A DNA stretch of 64,000 bases from Arundinibacter roseus (GTDB lineage Bacteria; Bacteroidota; Bacteroidia; Cytophagales; Spirosomataceae). Made by a program: the position numbers and the translations under genes. The notes under the pieces were generated by a model. It was not told where the DNA came from, searched no databases, and saw only the letters and a list, made by a program, of their open reading frames with translations. Of this stretch, positions 1 through 9,492 are shown piece by piece. The stretch spans positions 1 to 64,000 of the forward strand of contig NZ_SMJU01000022.1 in assembly GCF_004348825.1 (NCBI RefSeq). Reading direction: 5' to 3'. Positions within the stretch are counted from its first letter, which is position 1. Each line of letters opens with the position of its first letter.

Positions 1-591
1 AAATCATTTCTTAAGGTATTTGTATTGAATATTACTGTTTCCTTTGGAGGATCGCTATTCTTAATATGTTTTTCGGAAGAAATCTTAATATTCTTTTTGA
101 AAGAAAATTTCAAGTATGAGTACATTACATATTTTTCAATATTAGCAATAATTTTTGGAGTATATACAGTATCCGTAACAGGTCATTATACACATTTAGG
201 TTTTGGTAAAGCAAAAAAAGTAATGTACGTAACAATAATATCAGGATTAATTTCAGTAATAGCAATTTATATATTAAGTCTAAACTTTGGGCTACTAGGT
301 GCGGTAATAGGAAATGCTTTCTATGCCTTAGTATTAGTATTATTAATTGACAGTTTCAGATTATTAGAAATAAATAAACAACAATTCAAAAGTAATATAT
401 ATAACCTATTTATCCCATTAATTACATATATACTTTTTGGTACATTATATATAATATACGACATAAACATAACTTTTAGAATTATTCTATTAATTATCTT
501 TTTTCTAATTTTATTAAACATTAACTGGAAGTTAAATTCAAAAAGAAATGAAATACATAATAACAAATATTTTCAAAAAATTAGGAGTTGA
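1..591 (+). CDS. Polysaccharide flippase (Wzx-like), C-terminal part, truncated by window start
   Basis: The reading frame is open from base 1, so the true start lies upstream; the first possible internal start is a TTG at 25. About 196 residues are visible, almost all hydrophobic, with five or six membrane segments separated by short polar turns. The segment with GHYTHLGFGKAKK followed by a GLLGAVIGNAFYA-type helix pair fits the C-terminal polysaccharide-biosynthesis domain of MATE/MOP flippases that move undecaprenyl-linked oligosaccharides across the inner membrane. The next gene, an FkbM methyltransferase, starts inside its last 44 bases in another frame, implying translational coupling. 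Base composition is very AT-rich. The Wzx assignment rests on topology and context rather than a catalytic motif. Confidence 0.75.
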   Translation, partial: KSFLKVFVLNITVSFGGSLFLICFSEEILIFFLKENFKYEYITYFSILAIIFGVYTVSVTGHYTHLGFGKAKKVMYVTIISGLISVIAIYILSLNFGLLGAVIGNAFYALVLVLLIDSFRLLEINKQQFKSNIYNLFIPLITYILFGTLYIIYDINITFRIILLIIFFLILLNINWKLNSKRNEIHNNKYFQKIRS

Positions 592-1261
592 TATTAAAAG
601 ATATCCAAATATACATCAAAGGAGAAAATTAAAGCTTTTTAAAAAATATAATATTTCGTTAGTTCTAGATGTAGGAGCCAATGTAGGACAGTATGGGAAA
701 GAAATCAGAGATTTAGGATATAAAGGAAAAATTATATCATTTGAACCATTATCTAATGAATTTCAAATTCTAAATACTTTAACTAAAAAACATAAAGAAT
801 GGAGAGCCATTAACGTGGCATTAGGTGATATTGATGGCGAACTCGAAATTAATGTTTCAGAAATGTCAGTAACCAGTTCCATTTTAGATGTAAGCAATAA
901 TTATATGAATGAAGCATATTCAAATGCCCATGTTATAGGCAAGGAAATAGTAAAAACAATGACACTTGACACATTCTTCAATAAAGAACAATCGTTATTA
1001 AATGAAAATATTTTTTTAAAATTAGATGCACAAGGATATGAAGATAAAATAATCTTTGGCGCAAAAAAATCATTAGCTAACGTAATGGGTATTCAAATTG
1101 AAATGTCAATAGTGGAATTATATAAAGGTGAAATATTATTTAAAGAAATGCTAGAAAAACTAAATAACCTTGGTTTTGGTCTTATCGATATTAAACAAGG
1201 CTTTTATGATCCGAAAACACTTGATTTGTACCAGATTGATGGATTATTTTTTAGAAAATAG
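548..1261 (+). CDS. FkbM family SAM-dependent methyltransferase
   Basis: This 237-aa protein has the FkbM fold. A short N-terminal helix region is followed by the SAM-binding motif VLDVGANVGQYG at about residues 40-51, an acidic loop ISFEPL near 64-69, and a later LKLDAQGYE segment near 158-166 typical of the family. FkbM enzymes O-methylate sugars or small molecules; here the product is probably a methylated sugar of the surface polysaccharide. The gene overlaps the flippase by 44 bases and the next glycosyltransferase follows after 8 bases, so it is in the same operon. Substrate and methylated position cannot be read from sequence. Confidence 0.82.
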   Translation: MKYIITNIFKKLGVDIKRYPNIHQRRKLKLFKKYNISLVLDVGANVGQYGKEIRDLGYKGKIISFEPLSNEFQILNTLTKKHKEWRAINVALGDIDGELEINVSEMSVTSSILDVSNNYMNEAYSNAHVIGKEIVKTMTLDTFFNKEQSLLNENIFLKLDAQGYEDKIIFGAKKSLANVMGIQIEMSIVELYKGEILFKEMLEKLNNLGFGLIDIKQGFYDPKTLDLYQIDGLFFRK

Positions 1262-1269
1262 TATTTCAA

Positions 1270-2160
1270 ATGAAAATTGCAATAGTATTTCCAATATTTA
1301 ATGGATTAGAATTCACAAAAGTATGTTTAAAGAATTTAAAAACATGCCTAAAAGATAATGATCTTAACAATACTTATGATATTATAATTATAAATGATGG
1401 GTCGACTGATGAAAGTAGTTCATGGATAACAAAAAATTATCCAGAAATTATATTGATTCAAGGAAATGGAAATTTGTGGTGGAGCGAAGGAATGAATTAT
1501 GGACTAAATTATTCATTCAATGTTTTAAGAGTTGATTTCGTACTTTGCTGGAATAATGATATAATTGCGGATATAAATTACTTTAAAAATTTAAATTATG
1601 AATTATCACTCTTAAAGGAAAATGAATTTCTATGCTCTAAAATATATTATAAAATTAACACCAATTATGACAAAAAATTAATATTTGCCGCAGGGTGCGG
1701 ATTTAACAAAAATACAGGTAAGATAACAATTTATGGCAATGGTCAAGATAATAATTCAATATACGAAGCAAAGAGATATGTAGATTGGAGTGGTGGAATG
1801 GGTATGCTAATTTCGCAAAAATTATTTTCACTAAATGGCTTATTTAATAGCACACAATTCCCACAATACAAAGGAGACGCAGATTATTGCCTAAGAGGGA
1901 AAGAATTAGGATTCAAACTAAAATTTTGCCCTAATTTAGAAATCTATAATGATGCAAAAAATTCAGGTATAAATAATAATTATAATGACATAAATAATTT
2001 GATTAACTTACTAAGTAGCAGAAGGTCAATATATAATTTAAGATTAAATTATAATTTCTACGCACGGCATTGTGGAATATTGGGATTCATAAGTGGTTTT
2101 AGTTTAACCTATTTAAGATACTTAAAATTAGTATTAAGGGCAATATTTTACACAATATGA
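1270..2160 (+). CDS. Glycosyltransferase family 2 (rhamnosyltransferase-like)
   Basis: The 296-aa protein begins with the GT-A nucleotide-sugar fold: MKIAIVFPIFNG, then the INDGSTDES loop near residues 41-49 and a WNNDI motif near 93-97 that stands where GT2 enzymes carry the metal-binding DxD-type residues. A WSGGMGMLIS stretch and a downstream GDADYCLRG segment match GT2 enzymes that transfer deoxyhexoses or hexoses to lipid-linked oligosaccharide. The C-terminus has a hydrophobic stretch that may associate with the membrane. The stop codon overlaps the start of the polymerase gene by four bases (ATGA). The donor sugar is unknown. Confidence 0.82.
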   Translation: MKIAIVFPIFNGLEFTKVCLKNLKTCLKDNDLNNTYDIIIINDGSTDESSSWITKNYPEIILIQGNGNLWWSEGMNYGLNYSFNVLRVDFVLCWNNDIIADINYFKNLNYELSLLKENEFLCSKIYYKINTNYDKKLIFAAGCGFNKNTGKITIYGNGQDNNSIYEAKRYVDWSGGMGMLISQKLFSLNGLFNSTQFPQYKGDADYCLRGKELGFKLKFCPNLEIYNDAKNSGINNNYNDINNLINLLSSRRSIYNLRLNYNFYARHCGILGFISGFSLTYLRYLKLVLRAIFYTI

Positions 2161-3323
2161 TCACTATTCCAAAAAGTAATGCAGTACTTGGATTCTTATT
2201 TGGTATGCCAACAATAGTACTAGGAATTTATCCTGATATTTCTGGAATATCGTTATTACCTGTATTAATATTTTTTATTTTGGTGTTATCAAAACGTAAG
2301 TCAATAATTTTACCTGTAAAACTAGTAGTTTTTATTTTTCTCTTTATTTTTTTTGTTACGTTATCATATTTCTATTCAAATAAAACAGATTATTCAACCT
2401 ACAAATTATTTATGATATATATTAAGGTCATACCCTTAATTTTTATTCCGATATTGCTAGGTAAAGATTTACCAAATTTTATTAATGGATATGTTCTAGC
2501 TGGTTTCATTAGTGTGCTTTTTCTATTTAGTACTTTATTACTTGGAGCAAACTCAAATGCTTTAAATAATAGGATCTATATAGGAAAGTTAAATCCCATT
2601 TGGATTTCAAGAAATTTATGCGAATTAATATTATTAGTTGGGCTAATTTTAAATAATCGAAAGGGAGCTATTATTATTTTACTTATTGGTACACCTATAA
2701 TTTATCTTTCAGGGTCAAAAGGGCCAGTTCTATCCATGATTCTTGTTTTCTTTTATTCAATATTTAATCAAATTTTTTCTCTTCCAAAAGAGAAAAAAAT
2801 ATTTTCACTCATTATAGCTATTTTATTTTTTGGTTCAATAATGTTTTTTTCATTTGAACTAATCAATAGATTAGATACAAATAGCTACTTGGTTCAAAGG
2901 TTTTTTCGGGCAGTACCAGATTATGCGAGAGGTGAAACATATGAAACCAGCAGGGTTGTTGTATGGCCAAGAACAATATTTCTAATTATCGAGAATTTTC
3001 CTAAAATTCTCTTTACTGGTTTTGGAATGGGTGATTTTTCATTTTTCTATTCAGGAATTATTATTAATGATAGAATATATCCACACAACTTAATTCTTGA
3101 ATTAATTGTTGAATATGGAATATTGTTTACATTATTTATATTCGCTTCCATATTTAATATTTGGCACAATAATAATAGTTCATTTAAGTTTTTGTTGCTA
3201 TATTTTTTTTTAAATTCCATGGTATCAGGTGATCTTATTTTGAATGAATTCATATTTTTCTATTTGAGTTGTATGACCGTATCCTCAATTTGCAGTATAA
3301 GTAATAAGGCATTTAATAAATAA
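2157..3323 (+). CDS. O-antigen polymerase/ligase-like integral membrane protein (Wzy/WaaL type)
   Basis: This 388-aa protein is almost entirely hydrophobic, with about ten to twelve predicted membrane helices. A large periplasmic loop around residues 235-305 contains conserved-looking polar residues (for example R and E in YARGETYETSRVVVWPR and an IYPHNLILEL motif). The PHN-x-hydrophobic motif after the large loop is characteristic of the Wzy_C/O-antigen ligase family. Polymerases of this type join repeat units on undecaprenyl diphosphate at the periplasmic face. Position among glycosyltransferases supports Wzy. I cannot separate Wzy from WaaL by sequence alone. Confidence 0.75.
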   Translation: MITIPKSNAVLGFLFGMPTIVLGIYPDISGISLLPVLIFFILVLSKRKSIILPVKLVVFIFLFIFFVTLSYFYSNKTDYSTYKLFMIYIKVIPLIFIPILLGKDLPNFINGYVLAGFISVLFLFSTLLLGANSNALNNRIYIGKLNPIWISRNLCELILLVGLILNNRKGAIIILLIGTPIIYLSGSKGPVLSMILVFFYSIFNQIFSLPKEKKIFSLIIAILFFGSIMFFSFELINRLDTNSYLVQRFFRAVPDYARGETYETSRVVVWPRTIFLIIENFPKILFTGFGMGDFSFFYSGIIINDRIYPHNLILELIVEYGILFTLFIFASIFNIWHNNNSSFKFLLLYFFLNSMVSGDLILNEFIFFYLSCMTVSSICSISNKAFNK

Positions 3324-3334
3324 ATCAAAATACT

Positions 3335-4213
3335 ATGGATTCAAAATTCCCATATCTGGAAGAGTTTAGTCGAGAAATTAATATTGAAGATTATAAATTA
3401 GTAAAAGCCTTCGAAATTGAGAAAAAGTTTCATGAAGAAATCTGTAATGAACCCATTAAGGAAAATCGTCTAAAATTATATGAATGGGTCTATTCACAGG
3501 TTCATTCATTATATGGTAAAGATCAAAAATATGATTTCAAAAAGAATATTAGAGAGAAAAAGAAAAATGCATTCCTATTCAAAAGAGAATTTAAAAATAA
3601 ATCAATAATTGATATTGGGTGTGGAGATGGCGCCCTTTTACATGCAATCTCATTGAGTTATCCATTTAAATCACTATTAGGGATAGATATTTCGACTATC
3701 ACTCCGCAAATTGATGTTGAAAACATGCATTTTATAAAGTCAGATATAGTTAATTTCAAAGTCGAAAATCGGTTTGATGTTGCGATACTTGACAATGTTT
3801 ATGAGCATATTTCAAAATTCGATACTGCTGATTTATTGGATTCTATTACAGATTCAATTCATGAAAATGGCAAGGTTGTGTTTTTAGTACCAAATAGACT
3901 TTTCGGACCATGGGACGTCACTAGAATATTAGATTATACGTACTCAGGTATTACACCCTCAATGGGTACTCATCTTAATGAAACTACATATACTGAATTA
4001 ATTATTGAGTTAGAAAAACGTGGTTTCAATATTTTCAAGACACCGATCCCTCTTAGAAAAATTAAATATTTATCCTTTTTTTTAAGATTCCCTGCTAAAT
4101 GGATGTCAAAAATTGAAACCAGTAGAATTGCTATGAAACTAATAAAGAAAATCAAATTCGAAGGGAAACCATTTTTTAGATTTGAAGTGATTTTAATTGC
4201 CTCAAAAAAATGA
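3335..4213 (+). CDS. Class I SAM-dependent methyltransferase
   Basis: The 292-aa protein has about 85 N-terminal residues of charged helices, then a Rossmann methyltransferase: motif I IIDIGCGDGALLHA near residues 91-104, an acidic motif II in LLGIDIS, and the motif IV segment DVAILDNVYEHI. The xxDNVYEHI pattern is typical of ubiquinone/sugar methyltransferases of the Methyltransf_11/23 families. The C-terminal 80 residues probably cap the substrate site. The gene lies 11 bases after the polymerase and 17 bases before a GT4 gene. It probably modifies a sugar or chain end; a capping role is only a guess. Confidence 0.78.
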   Translation: MDSKFPYLEEFSREINIEDYKLVKAFEIEKKFHEEICNEPIKENRLKLYEWVYSQVHSLYGKDQKYDFKKNIREKKKNAFLFKREFKNKSIIDIGCGDGALLHAISLSYPFKSLLGIDISTITPQIDVENMHFIKSDIVNFKVENRFDVAILDNVYEHISKFDTADLLDSITDSIHENGKVVFLVPNRLFGPWDVTRILDYTYSGITPSMGTHLNETTYTELIIELEKRGFNIFKTPIPLRKIKYLSFFLRFPAKWMSKIETSRIAMKLIKKIKFEGKPFFRFEVILIASKK

Positions 4214-4230
4214 GATAATTTTTAATTCAT

Positions 4231-5409
4231 ATGCAAGTTAAAGAAAAAATTCTCTATTTAACCTTAGAGAGCCTTGAAAAAGATCCTATAATACAAACTC
4301 AGGTTGTAACACTAACCAATTCTTTAAATGACAGTTACGACATTGATATTTTGACATTAGAGAACTCAAACTATATAAAAAACAATACAAAACACTCAAA
4401 TCATATTTTTTTGGAAAGGAAATCTTTTCTTCTCATTTTGATAAATCTTTTTATCTGGTTAATGAAGAATTCCAAGAATTATGATATTATCCATGTTAGG
4501 AGTTACTCGCCCATGTTTGCAGCGGTTCCATTTTCATTCATAAAGAAAAAACCAATTATTTTTGATATGCGTGGCGTAATGGGTCACGAATTTTGGGCGC
4601 GTGCAGTAGTCGTCTCCTCTCCCCTGCAAAAAACCAAGTACTATTTGTTAAGTCTAGTTTTTAGGGTCTTTGAAAATGTATTCTTACGGTTTTCCTCTCG
4701 AATTGTAGTTGTTTCTAATTCATTCAAACAATATGTTTTAGATAAAGGAATCACTAATAAAAAAATAGCGGTCATTCCTACTTTTTCTTCAAGTAAACAA
4801 GTTCATAATTATTCAATAAATATTACTTTCCCTTTCCCTATAACAAATTATCCTGTTTTTGTCTATTCTGGTTCTTTGGATATTTGGCAACAATTTCCAA
4901 AAACCCTCGAACTTTTTAATGTTATTTTAAATGAAATTCCAAATGCAAAGCTCTTGATACTTACCTTAGATACAATAAATGCCAATACAATAGCCCAGGA
5001 AGTTATTCCACAACATAGTTTTAAAGTCCTTTCTGCTAAAAGTAAAGATGTTCCATTCTATCTCTCCAAATGTGACTTTGGTTTGTTGCTGCGTTTACCT
5101 GATACTGTAAATCGAGTAGCTGCGCCTATAAAATTTGCTGATTATTTGTCTGCAGGATTGAAAGTCATTATTACAGAAGGTATAGGAGATACATCGGAAC
5201 AAGTTAAACTTCATAACTTAGGATTTGTTCTGCCTAATCTTTCCTACTCCTCATTTAAGAATTTCGTTTCGGTAAATCGTAATTTTCTAAATACACGAAT
5301 TGAAAGAAGCAAAAACGATTCGACTATCGAACAATTTCTAGAAGAAAATTATAGATTAGACCAGGCTTCTGAAAAATATAGACTTCTTTACCAAGGTTTA
5401 TTAAAATGA
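4231..5409 (+). CDS. Glycosyltransferase family 4-like protein
   Basis: The 392-aa protein has a GT-B layout. The N-terminal half contains YDIIHVRSYSP near residues 85-95 and FDMRGVMGHEFW, as in family 4 transferases. A central basic amphipathic region (about residues 128-160) could bind the membrane, and the C-terminal half has VFVYSGSLDIWQQF and a late LPDTVNRVAAPIKFADYLSAGLKVI segment corresponding to the nucleotide-sugar site. The canonical EX7E motif is replaced by a less conserved sequence, so donor specificity is uncertain. It overlaps the next gene by four bases. GC content is somewhat higher than in the first 4 kb but still low. Confidence 0.78.
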   Translation: MQVKEKILYLTLESLEKDPIIQTQVVTLTNSLNDSYDIDILTLENSNYIKNNTKHSNHIFLERKSFLLILINLFIWLMKNSKNYDIIHVRSYSPMFAAVPFSFIKKKPIIFDMRGVMGHEFWARAVVVSSPLQKTKYYLLSLVFRVFENVFLRFSSRIVVVSNSFKQYVLDKGITNKKIAVIPTFSSSKQVHNYSINITFPFPITNYPVFVYSGSLDIWQQFPKTLELFNVILNEIPNAKLLILTLDTINANTIAQEVIPQHSFKVLSAKSKDVPFYLSKCDFGLLLRLPDTVNRVAAPIKFADYLSAGLKVIITEGIGDTSEQVKLHNLGFVLPNLSYSSFKNFVSVNRNFLNTRIERSKNDSTIEQFLEENYRLDQASEKYRLLYQGLLK

Positions 5410-6137
5410 ATCGACCTCCCATTTCTGTTTGTATGGCAACTTATAACGGATCTAGTTTCTTGCGTCAGCAAGTAGAATCTGTTTTGTCACAGCTGAATCT
5501 TCATGATGAGCTCATTATTGCCGATGATCACTCAACAGATGATACATTATTTATCCTTAAATCATATCGCGACGATCGTATAAAGATTTTACCGTTACCA
5601 GAAAGCCCATTTCGAAATCCAATTTTCAATTTTGAATATGCCATTGAAAATGCTCAAAATGAATTCATTTATTTATGTGATCAGGACGATATTTGGTTAC
5701 CTAATAAAGTAGATACCTTTCAAAATACTTTTTTATCTACTAATTGTGATATGATACTTTCCGATTGCACGATAGTGGACGAAAACCTAAGCGTTCGGTA
5801 TGAATCTTACCGCTCAGTTTATCAATTCAGGCCAGGCAAATTACAAAGTTTCCTGGCTAATCCTTATCTTGGCTGTTGCATGGCCTTTAAAAAACGTGTA
5901 TTGGCTAAATTGTTACCTTTCCCGAAATATATTCCGATGCATGATATTTGGATTGGAATTATTTGTGAGTTTTTTTACAACGTTGCAATTATTGAGGAAC
6001 CTCTCATGCTGTACAGGCGTCATTCCAAAAATGCTACGCCTTTTACTGCGTCCGGCAAGAGTCAACACAGTTCTTTAAAGAAGCTAACATTCCGTTTAAA
6101 CATGGCTCGTGGTCTGCTTCTAGCGTATTTAAGATAA
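5406..6137 (+). CDS. Glycosyltransferase family 2
   Basis: A 243-aa GT-A glycosyltransferase starting directly with the domain: ISVCMATYNG, then IADDHSTDDT near residues 38-47 and a LCDQDDIW motif near 93-100 in which the Asp cluster binds the nucleotide-sugar/metal. LYRRHSKNATPF near residue 200 is shared with the alpha-L-Rha/GalNAc transferase branch of GT2 enzymes acting in O-antigen synthesis. It starts within the last four bases of the preceding glycosyltransferase and ends 27 bases before wecB, so the operon continues. The C-terminus is short, without a membrane helix. Confidence 0.82.
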   Translation: MNRPPISVCMATYNGSSFLRQQVESVLSQLNLHDELIIADDHSTDDTLFILKSYRDDRIKILPLPESPFRNPIFNFEYAIENAQNEFIYLCDQDDIWLPNKVDTFQNTFLSTNCDMILSDCTIVDENLSVRYESYRSVYQFRPGKLQSFLANPYLGCCMAFKKRVLAKLLPFPKYIPMHDIWIGIICEFFYNVAIIEEPLMLYRRHSKNATPFTASGKSQHSSLKKLTFRLNMARGLLLAYLR

Positions 6138-6164
6138 TTCAGTCAAGCGCAATACACCTAATTT

Positions 6165-7292
6165 ATGGAGAAGAAAAAGGTTTTATTATTATTTGGTACA
6201 CGCCCTGAGGCCATAAAAATGGCTCCGCTAATTCCTGAATTTCAAAAATTTGCTCGTATAATTGACTTAAAGATTTGTATTACCGCACAACATCGACACA
6301 TGTTGGATCAGGTTCTTAGGTTTTTTGATATTGAAGTTGATTTCGATTTGAATCTAATGAAACCTGGGCAAAATCTACACTCATTAACCTCTGACATTAT
6401 TCAGGAAACAAAGAAGATTTATGAAATTTTTCAACCAGACCTGGTACTGGTTCATGGTGATACTACAACCTCTATGGCAGCTGCTTTGTCAGCATTTTAT
6501 CTTGGGATCCCGGTTGCACATGTTGAAGCAGGATTACGAACATTCAATAAAAAATCTCCATTCCCAGAAGAATTGAATAGAAATATAACTGGCAGAATTG
6601 CCGATTATCATTTTGCTCCTACCATAGAATCGAAAAATAACCTATTGGATGAAAGAATCGATCCATCAAAAATCGAAATTACTGGAAACACTGTAATTGA
6701 TGCCTTACTTTTAGGGTTAAATAAAATTAAAGATCAAAAACCTGATTCAATTAAACTTTTGATAGATACTCTACCCTTTAATCGCCCATTTATACTTGTA
6801 ACAGGCCATCGTCGGGAGAATTTTGGAGAAGGTTTTGTTTCTATATGTAAAGCTTTACATACCATATCTCAAAGTTTAGATGCAGATATAATTTATCCAG
6901 TTCATTTGAATCCAAATGTGCAGGATCCCGTATTTAAGTACTTATCAAATAACCCTGCCATTTTTCTAATTGAACCTCAACCTTACGAGGCATTTATCTG
7001 GTTGATGAATCAATCAAAACTAATTATTACTGATAGCGGAGGTGTGCAGGAGGAGGCTCCTTCCCTTGGAAAGCCTGTACTTGTTATGAGGGATACTACT
7101 GAAAGACCTGAGGCTGTAAGTGCCGGAACTGTTATTCTAGTTGGTACCGATTATGAAAAAATTGTGACTGAAACAATTTCATTATTTCAAAATGAAAAAA
7201 AATACGAACAAATGAGTAAACTTTCAAATCCTTATGGAGATGGGAATGCTTCCAAACGTATTGTTAATTTTATAGTTAATGAACTTAATTAA
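6165..7292 (+). CDS. wecB: UDP-N-acetylglucosamine 2-epimerase (non-hydrolysing)
   Basis: This 375-aa protein is full length for WecB/MnaA, which interconverts UDP-GlcNAc and UDP-ManNAc. It shows the family start GTRPEAIKMAPLI (residues ~11-23), the VHGDTTTSMAAAL segment near 97-109, the catalytic acidic HVEAGLRT region, the GHRRENFG motif, and the C-terminal UDP-binding stretch DSGGVQEEAP followed by RDTTERPEA. wecC follows after 7 bases, so together they convert UDP-GlcNAc to UDP-ManNAcA, a likely component of the polysaccharide encoded here. All expected catalytic motifs are intact. Confidence 0.95.
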   Translation: MEKKKVLLLFGTRPEAIKMAPLIPEFQKFARIIDLKICITAQHRHMLDQVLRFFDIEVDFDLNLMKPGQNLHSLTSDIIQETKKIYEIFQPDLVLVHGDTTTSMAAALSAFYLGIPVAHVEAGLRTFNKKSPFPEELNRNITGRIADYHFAPTIESKNNLLDERIDPSKIEITGNTVIDALLLGLNKIKDQKPDSIKLLIDTLPFNRPFILVTGHRRENFGEGFVSICKALHTISQSLDADIIYPVHLNPNVQDPVFKYLSNNPAIFLIEPQPYEAFIWLMNQSKLIITDSGGVQEEAPSLGKPVLVMRDTTERPEAVSAGTVILVGTDYEKIVTETISLFQNEKKYEQMSKLSNPYGDGNASKRIVNFIVNELN

Positions 7293-7299
7293 TTGATTT

Positions 7300-8520
7300 A
7301 TGGCCAAACATAAAGAGTTTAACGAGATCTGTATCATGGGTCTTGGTTATATTGGTTTACCAACAGCTGCACTATTGGCAAATAGAGGTTTTAGTGTAAC
7401 TGGCGTTGATATTCAGCAGCATGTTGTTGATATAATTAATAGAGGTGAAATACATATTGTTGAACCTGAATTAGATGCATTTGTTATGGCTGCAATTAAT
7501 TCTAAAAATTTAAAGGCAACAATACTTCCAACCTATTCAGATGTTTTTATAATTGCTGTTCCAACACCTTTTCAGGGTGATTTTCAACCAAATTTGGAAT
7601 ATGTTTTCAATGCTACCAAGGCCATAGCGCCCTTTATAAAGCCCGGTAATCTTATTATTTTGGAATCTACATCACCAATAGGTACCACTGAAAAAATTGC
7701 TGATATTCTTGCTTCTGAAGGTGTTGACATCAGTTCTGTTTATGTAGCTCATTGTCCTGAAAGAGTTTTGCCAGGACATGTGATGAGAGAATTAATTGAG
7801 AATGACCGTGTTGTTGGCGGCATTAATCTTGCCTCTACTGAAAAAGCCATTGCCTTTTACAAATCATTTGTCTCTGGGGAAGTTCTTGCGACAAATGCTC
7901 GGACTGCTGAGTTATGCAAACTAGCTGAAAATTCTTATCGAGATACAAATATTGCGTTTGCGAACGAACTATCCATAATTTGTGATAAAGCAAATATAAA
8001 TGTATGGGAGTTGCGAAGGCTGGCAAACCGACACCCCAGAGTAAATATCCTGCAACCGGGCTGTGGTGTTGGAGGACACTGTATAGCTGTGGATCCATGG
8101 TTTATTGTAGCTGATTATCCAAATGAGGCTCAACTTATTCGTAAAGCGCGTGAAGTAAATAATTATAAATCGGAGTGGGTAATTGAAAAAATTAAAACAA
8201 CAGCTTTGGAGTTTGAGATTAAACATGCAAAAAAACCCTCAATCGCCCTACTGGGTCTATCCTTTAAACCTAATATTGACGATTTAAGAGAAAGCCCGGC
8301 AGTATATATAGTCCAATCAGTGATTCAAAGTTTTGCTCCTGATTCAATTATTGTTGAGCCTAACATTGAAAGTCATCCAACCTTCAAAATTTCTGCTTTT
8401 GATCATGCTTCACACGATGCAGATATACTTGTAGTTCTTGTAGCGCATAAGGAATTTGGCACTATAAACAATTCTAAAAAATCAAATTCTATTATTCTTG
8501 ACTTTTGCGGTGTAATTTAA
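7300..8520 (+). CDS. wecC: UDP-N-acetyl-D-mannosamine dehydrogenase
   Basis: The 406-aa protein belongs to the UDP-glucose/GDP-mannose dehydrogenase family. An NAD-binding GLGYIGLPTAALLA motif lies at residues ~15-28. The central domain has the AELCKLAENSYRDTNIAFANEL helix, and the catalytic cysteine sits in GVGGHCIAVDPWF near residue 260. The GHCIAVDPWF form, rather than GSCFPKD, separates WecC-type enzymes from UDP-glucose dehydrogenase; the latter is also in this window at 48.7-50.0 kb. WecC oxidises UDP-ManNAc twice to UDP-ManNAcA using NAD+. It is the last gene of the AT-rich block; base composition changes immediately downstream. Confidence 0.94.
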   Translation: MAKHKEFNEICIMGLGYIGLPTAALLANRGFSVTGVDIQQHVVDIINRGEIHIVEPELDAFVMAAINSKNLKATILPTYSDVFIIAVPTPFQGDFQPNLEYVFNATKAIAPFIKPGNLIILESTSPIGTTEKIADILASEGVDISSVYVAHCPERVLPGHVMRELIENDRVVGGINLASTEKAIAFYKSFVSGEVLATNARTAELCKLAENSYRDTNIAFANELSIICDKANINVWELRRLANRHPRVNILQPGCGVGGHCIAVDPWFIVADYPNEAQLIRKAREVNNYKSEWVIEKIKTTALEFEIKHAKKPSIALLGLSFKPNIDDLRESPAVYIVQSVIQSFAPDSIIVEPNIESHPTFKISAFDHASHDADILVVLVAHKEFGTINNSKKSNSIILDFCGVI

Positions 8521-8547
8521 TTTTGATATAGCATTCTCACTTTCCAT

Positions 8548-9297
8548 ATGCCAACCTTATCCATCATCACTGTCGTCTACAACAACGTTCATACGGTTGG
8601 AGACACGCTTGCGTCAGTAGCTGCGCAGAAGGTGCGGCAGCTGGAGCATGTGGTGGTGGATGGAGTTTCTACGGATGGTACGCTTGCGGTTATTGCGGGC
8701 TTTAATTCTCCCGTTGTGCGGCTAACTTCCGAGCCGGATTCAGGGATTTACAACGCTATGAACAAGGGCATCAGACTTGCCACCGGAGACATTGTCGGGT
8801 TTTTGAACGCTGATGACGTTTACGAACATGCGGAGGTGCTGACACAGGTGCAGCGGGCATTTGCTGAGAACCCGCAGGCAGATGTTGTTTTTGGTGATTT
8901 GGTGTATGTCAAGGAAAATGACCTTGGAAAGGTGGTGCGACGCTGGAAGAGCAGACCTTACGATGCCGCCTTTTTTGAGGAAGGCCACGTACCGCCTCAC
9001 CCGGCGTTTTTTGCCCGGCGAAGTGCCCTGCTGGCGAGCGGGGGATTTGATGAAACCTTCCAACTCGCCGCCGACTACGAACTCATGTTCCGCTTATTAA
9101 AAATTGAGCAACGCCCGTCTGTTTACATGCCGGAGGTGTGGGTGCGGATGCGGTTGGGGGGAGCCACCAATCAATCGACGCAGAATATCCGCAGGGGGAA
9201 TCAGGAGATTGTGGCGGCCTGGAAAAGGCATCAGCAGGACATTCCCCTTCGTTTTTGGCTGCTGCGCTATCTTAGAAAAGTGAAACAATTTTGGTAA
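8548..9297 (+). CDS. Glycosyltransferase family 2 (WcaA-like)
   Basis: A 249-aa GT-A enzyme: LSIITVVYNN at the N-terminus, HVVVDGVSTDGT near residues 34-45, EPDSGIYNAMNKGI near 61-74, and the GFLNADDVY motif that binds the nucleotide sugar and metal near 81-89. This combination (DSGIYNAMNKG plus LNADD) is common in colanic-acid-like and exopolysaccharide transferases. GC content and codon use are clearly higher than in wecC, only 27 bases upstream, so this gene looks native to the genome while its left neighbours look imported. It is followed by 195 bases with no recognised feature. Confidence 0.85.
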   Translation: MPTLSIITVVYNNVHTVGDTLASVAAQKVRQLEHVVVDGVSTDGTLAVIAGFNSPVVRLTSEPDSGIYNAMNKGIRLATGDIVGFLNADDVYEHAEVLTQVQRAFAENPQADVVFGDLVYVKENDLGKVVRRWKSRPYDAAFFEEGHVPPHPAFFARRSALLASGGFDETFQLAADYELMFRLLKIEQRPSVYMPEVWVRMRLGGATNQSTQNIRRGNQEIVAAWKRHQQDIPLRFWLLRYLRKVKQFW

Positions 9298-9492
9298 AAT
9301 GACTTCCCGCCGTATGCGTTCTCCACTGCGCAAATGATCAGGAGATTACACATTTATGTAAATAATTTTCACGAGTGATAAGCTCTCCCCTTCATGACTA
9401 TATTTTGACCTTTGGCTCAGTTTATTTTGTAGGCAATTGCATATTGTTTAGATTTACAAGCACATCCCGAATATTAACATATTGTTTCCCGT

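Noticed and set aside
2157-3323. Frameshift or sequencing error at the four-base ATGA overlap with the glycosyltransferase
   Set aside because: Both proteins are full length for their families and such overlaps also occur at 5406 and 43704, so this is ordinary coupling.
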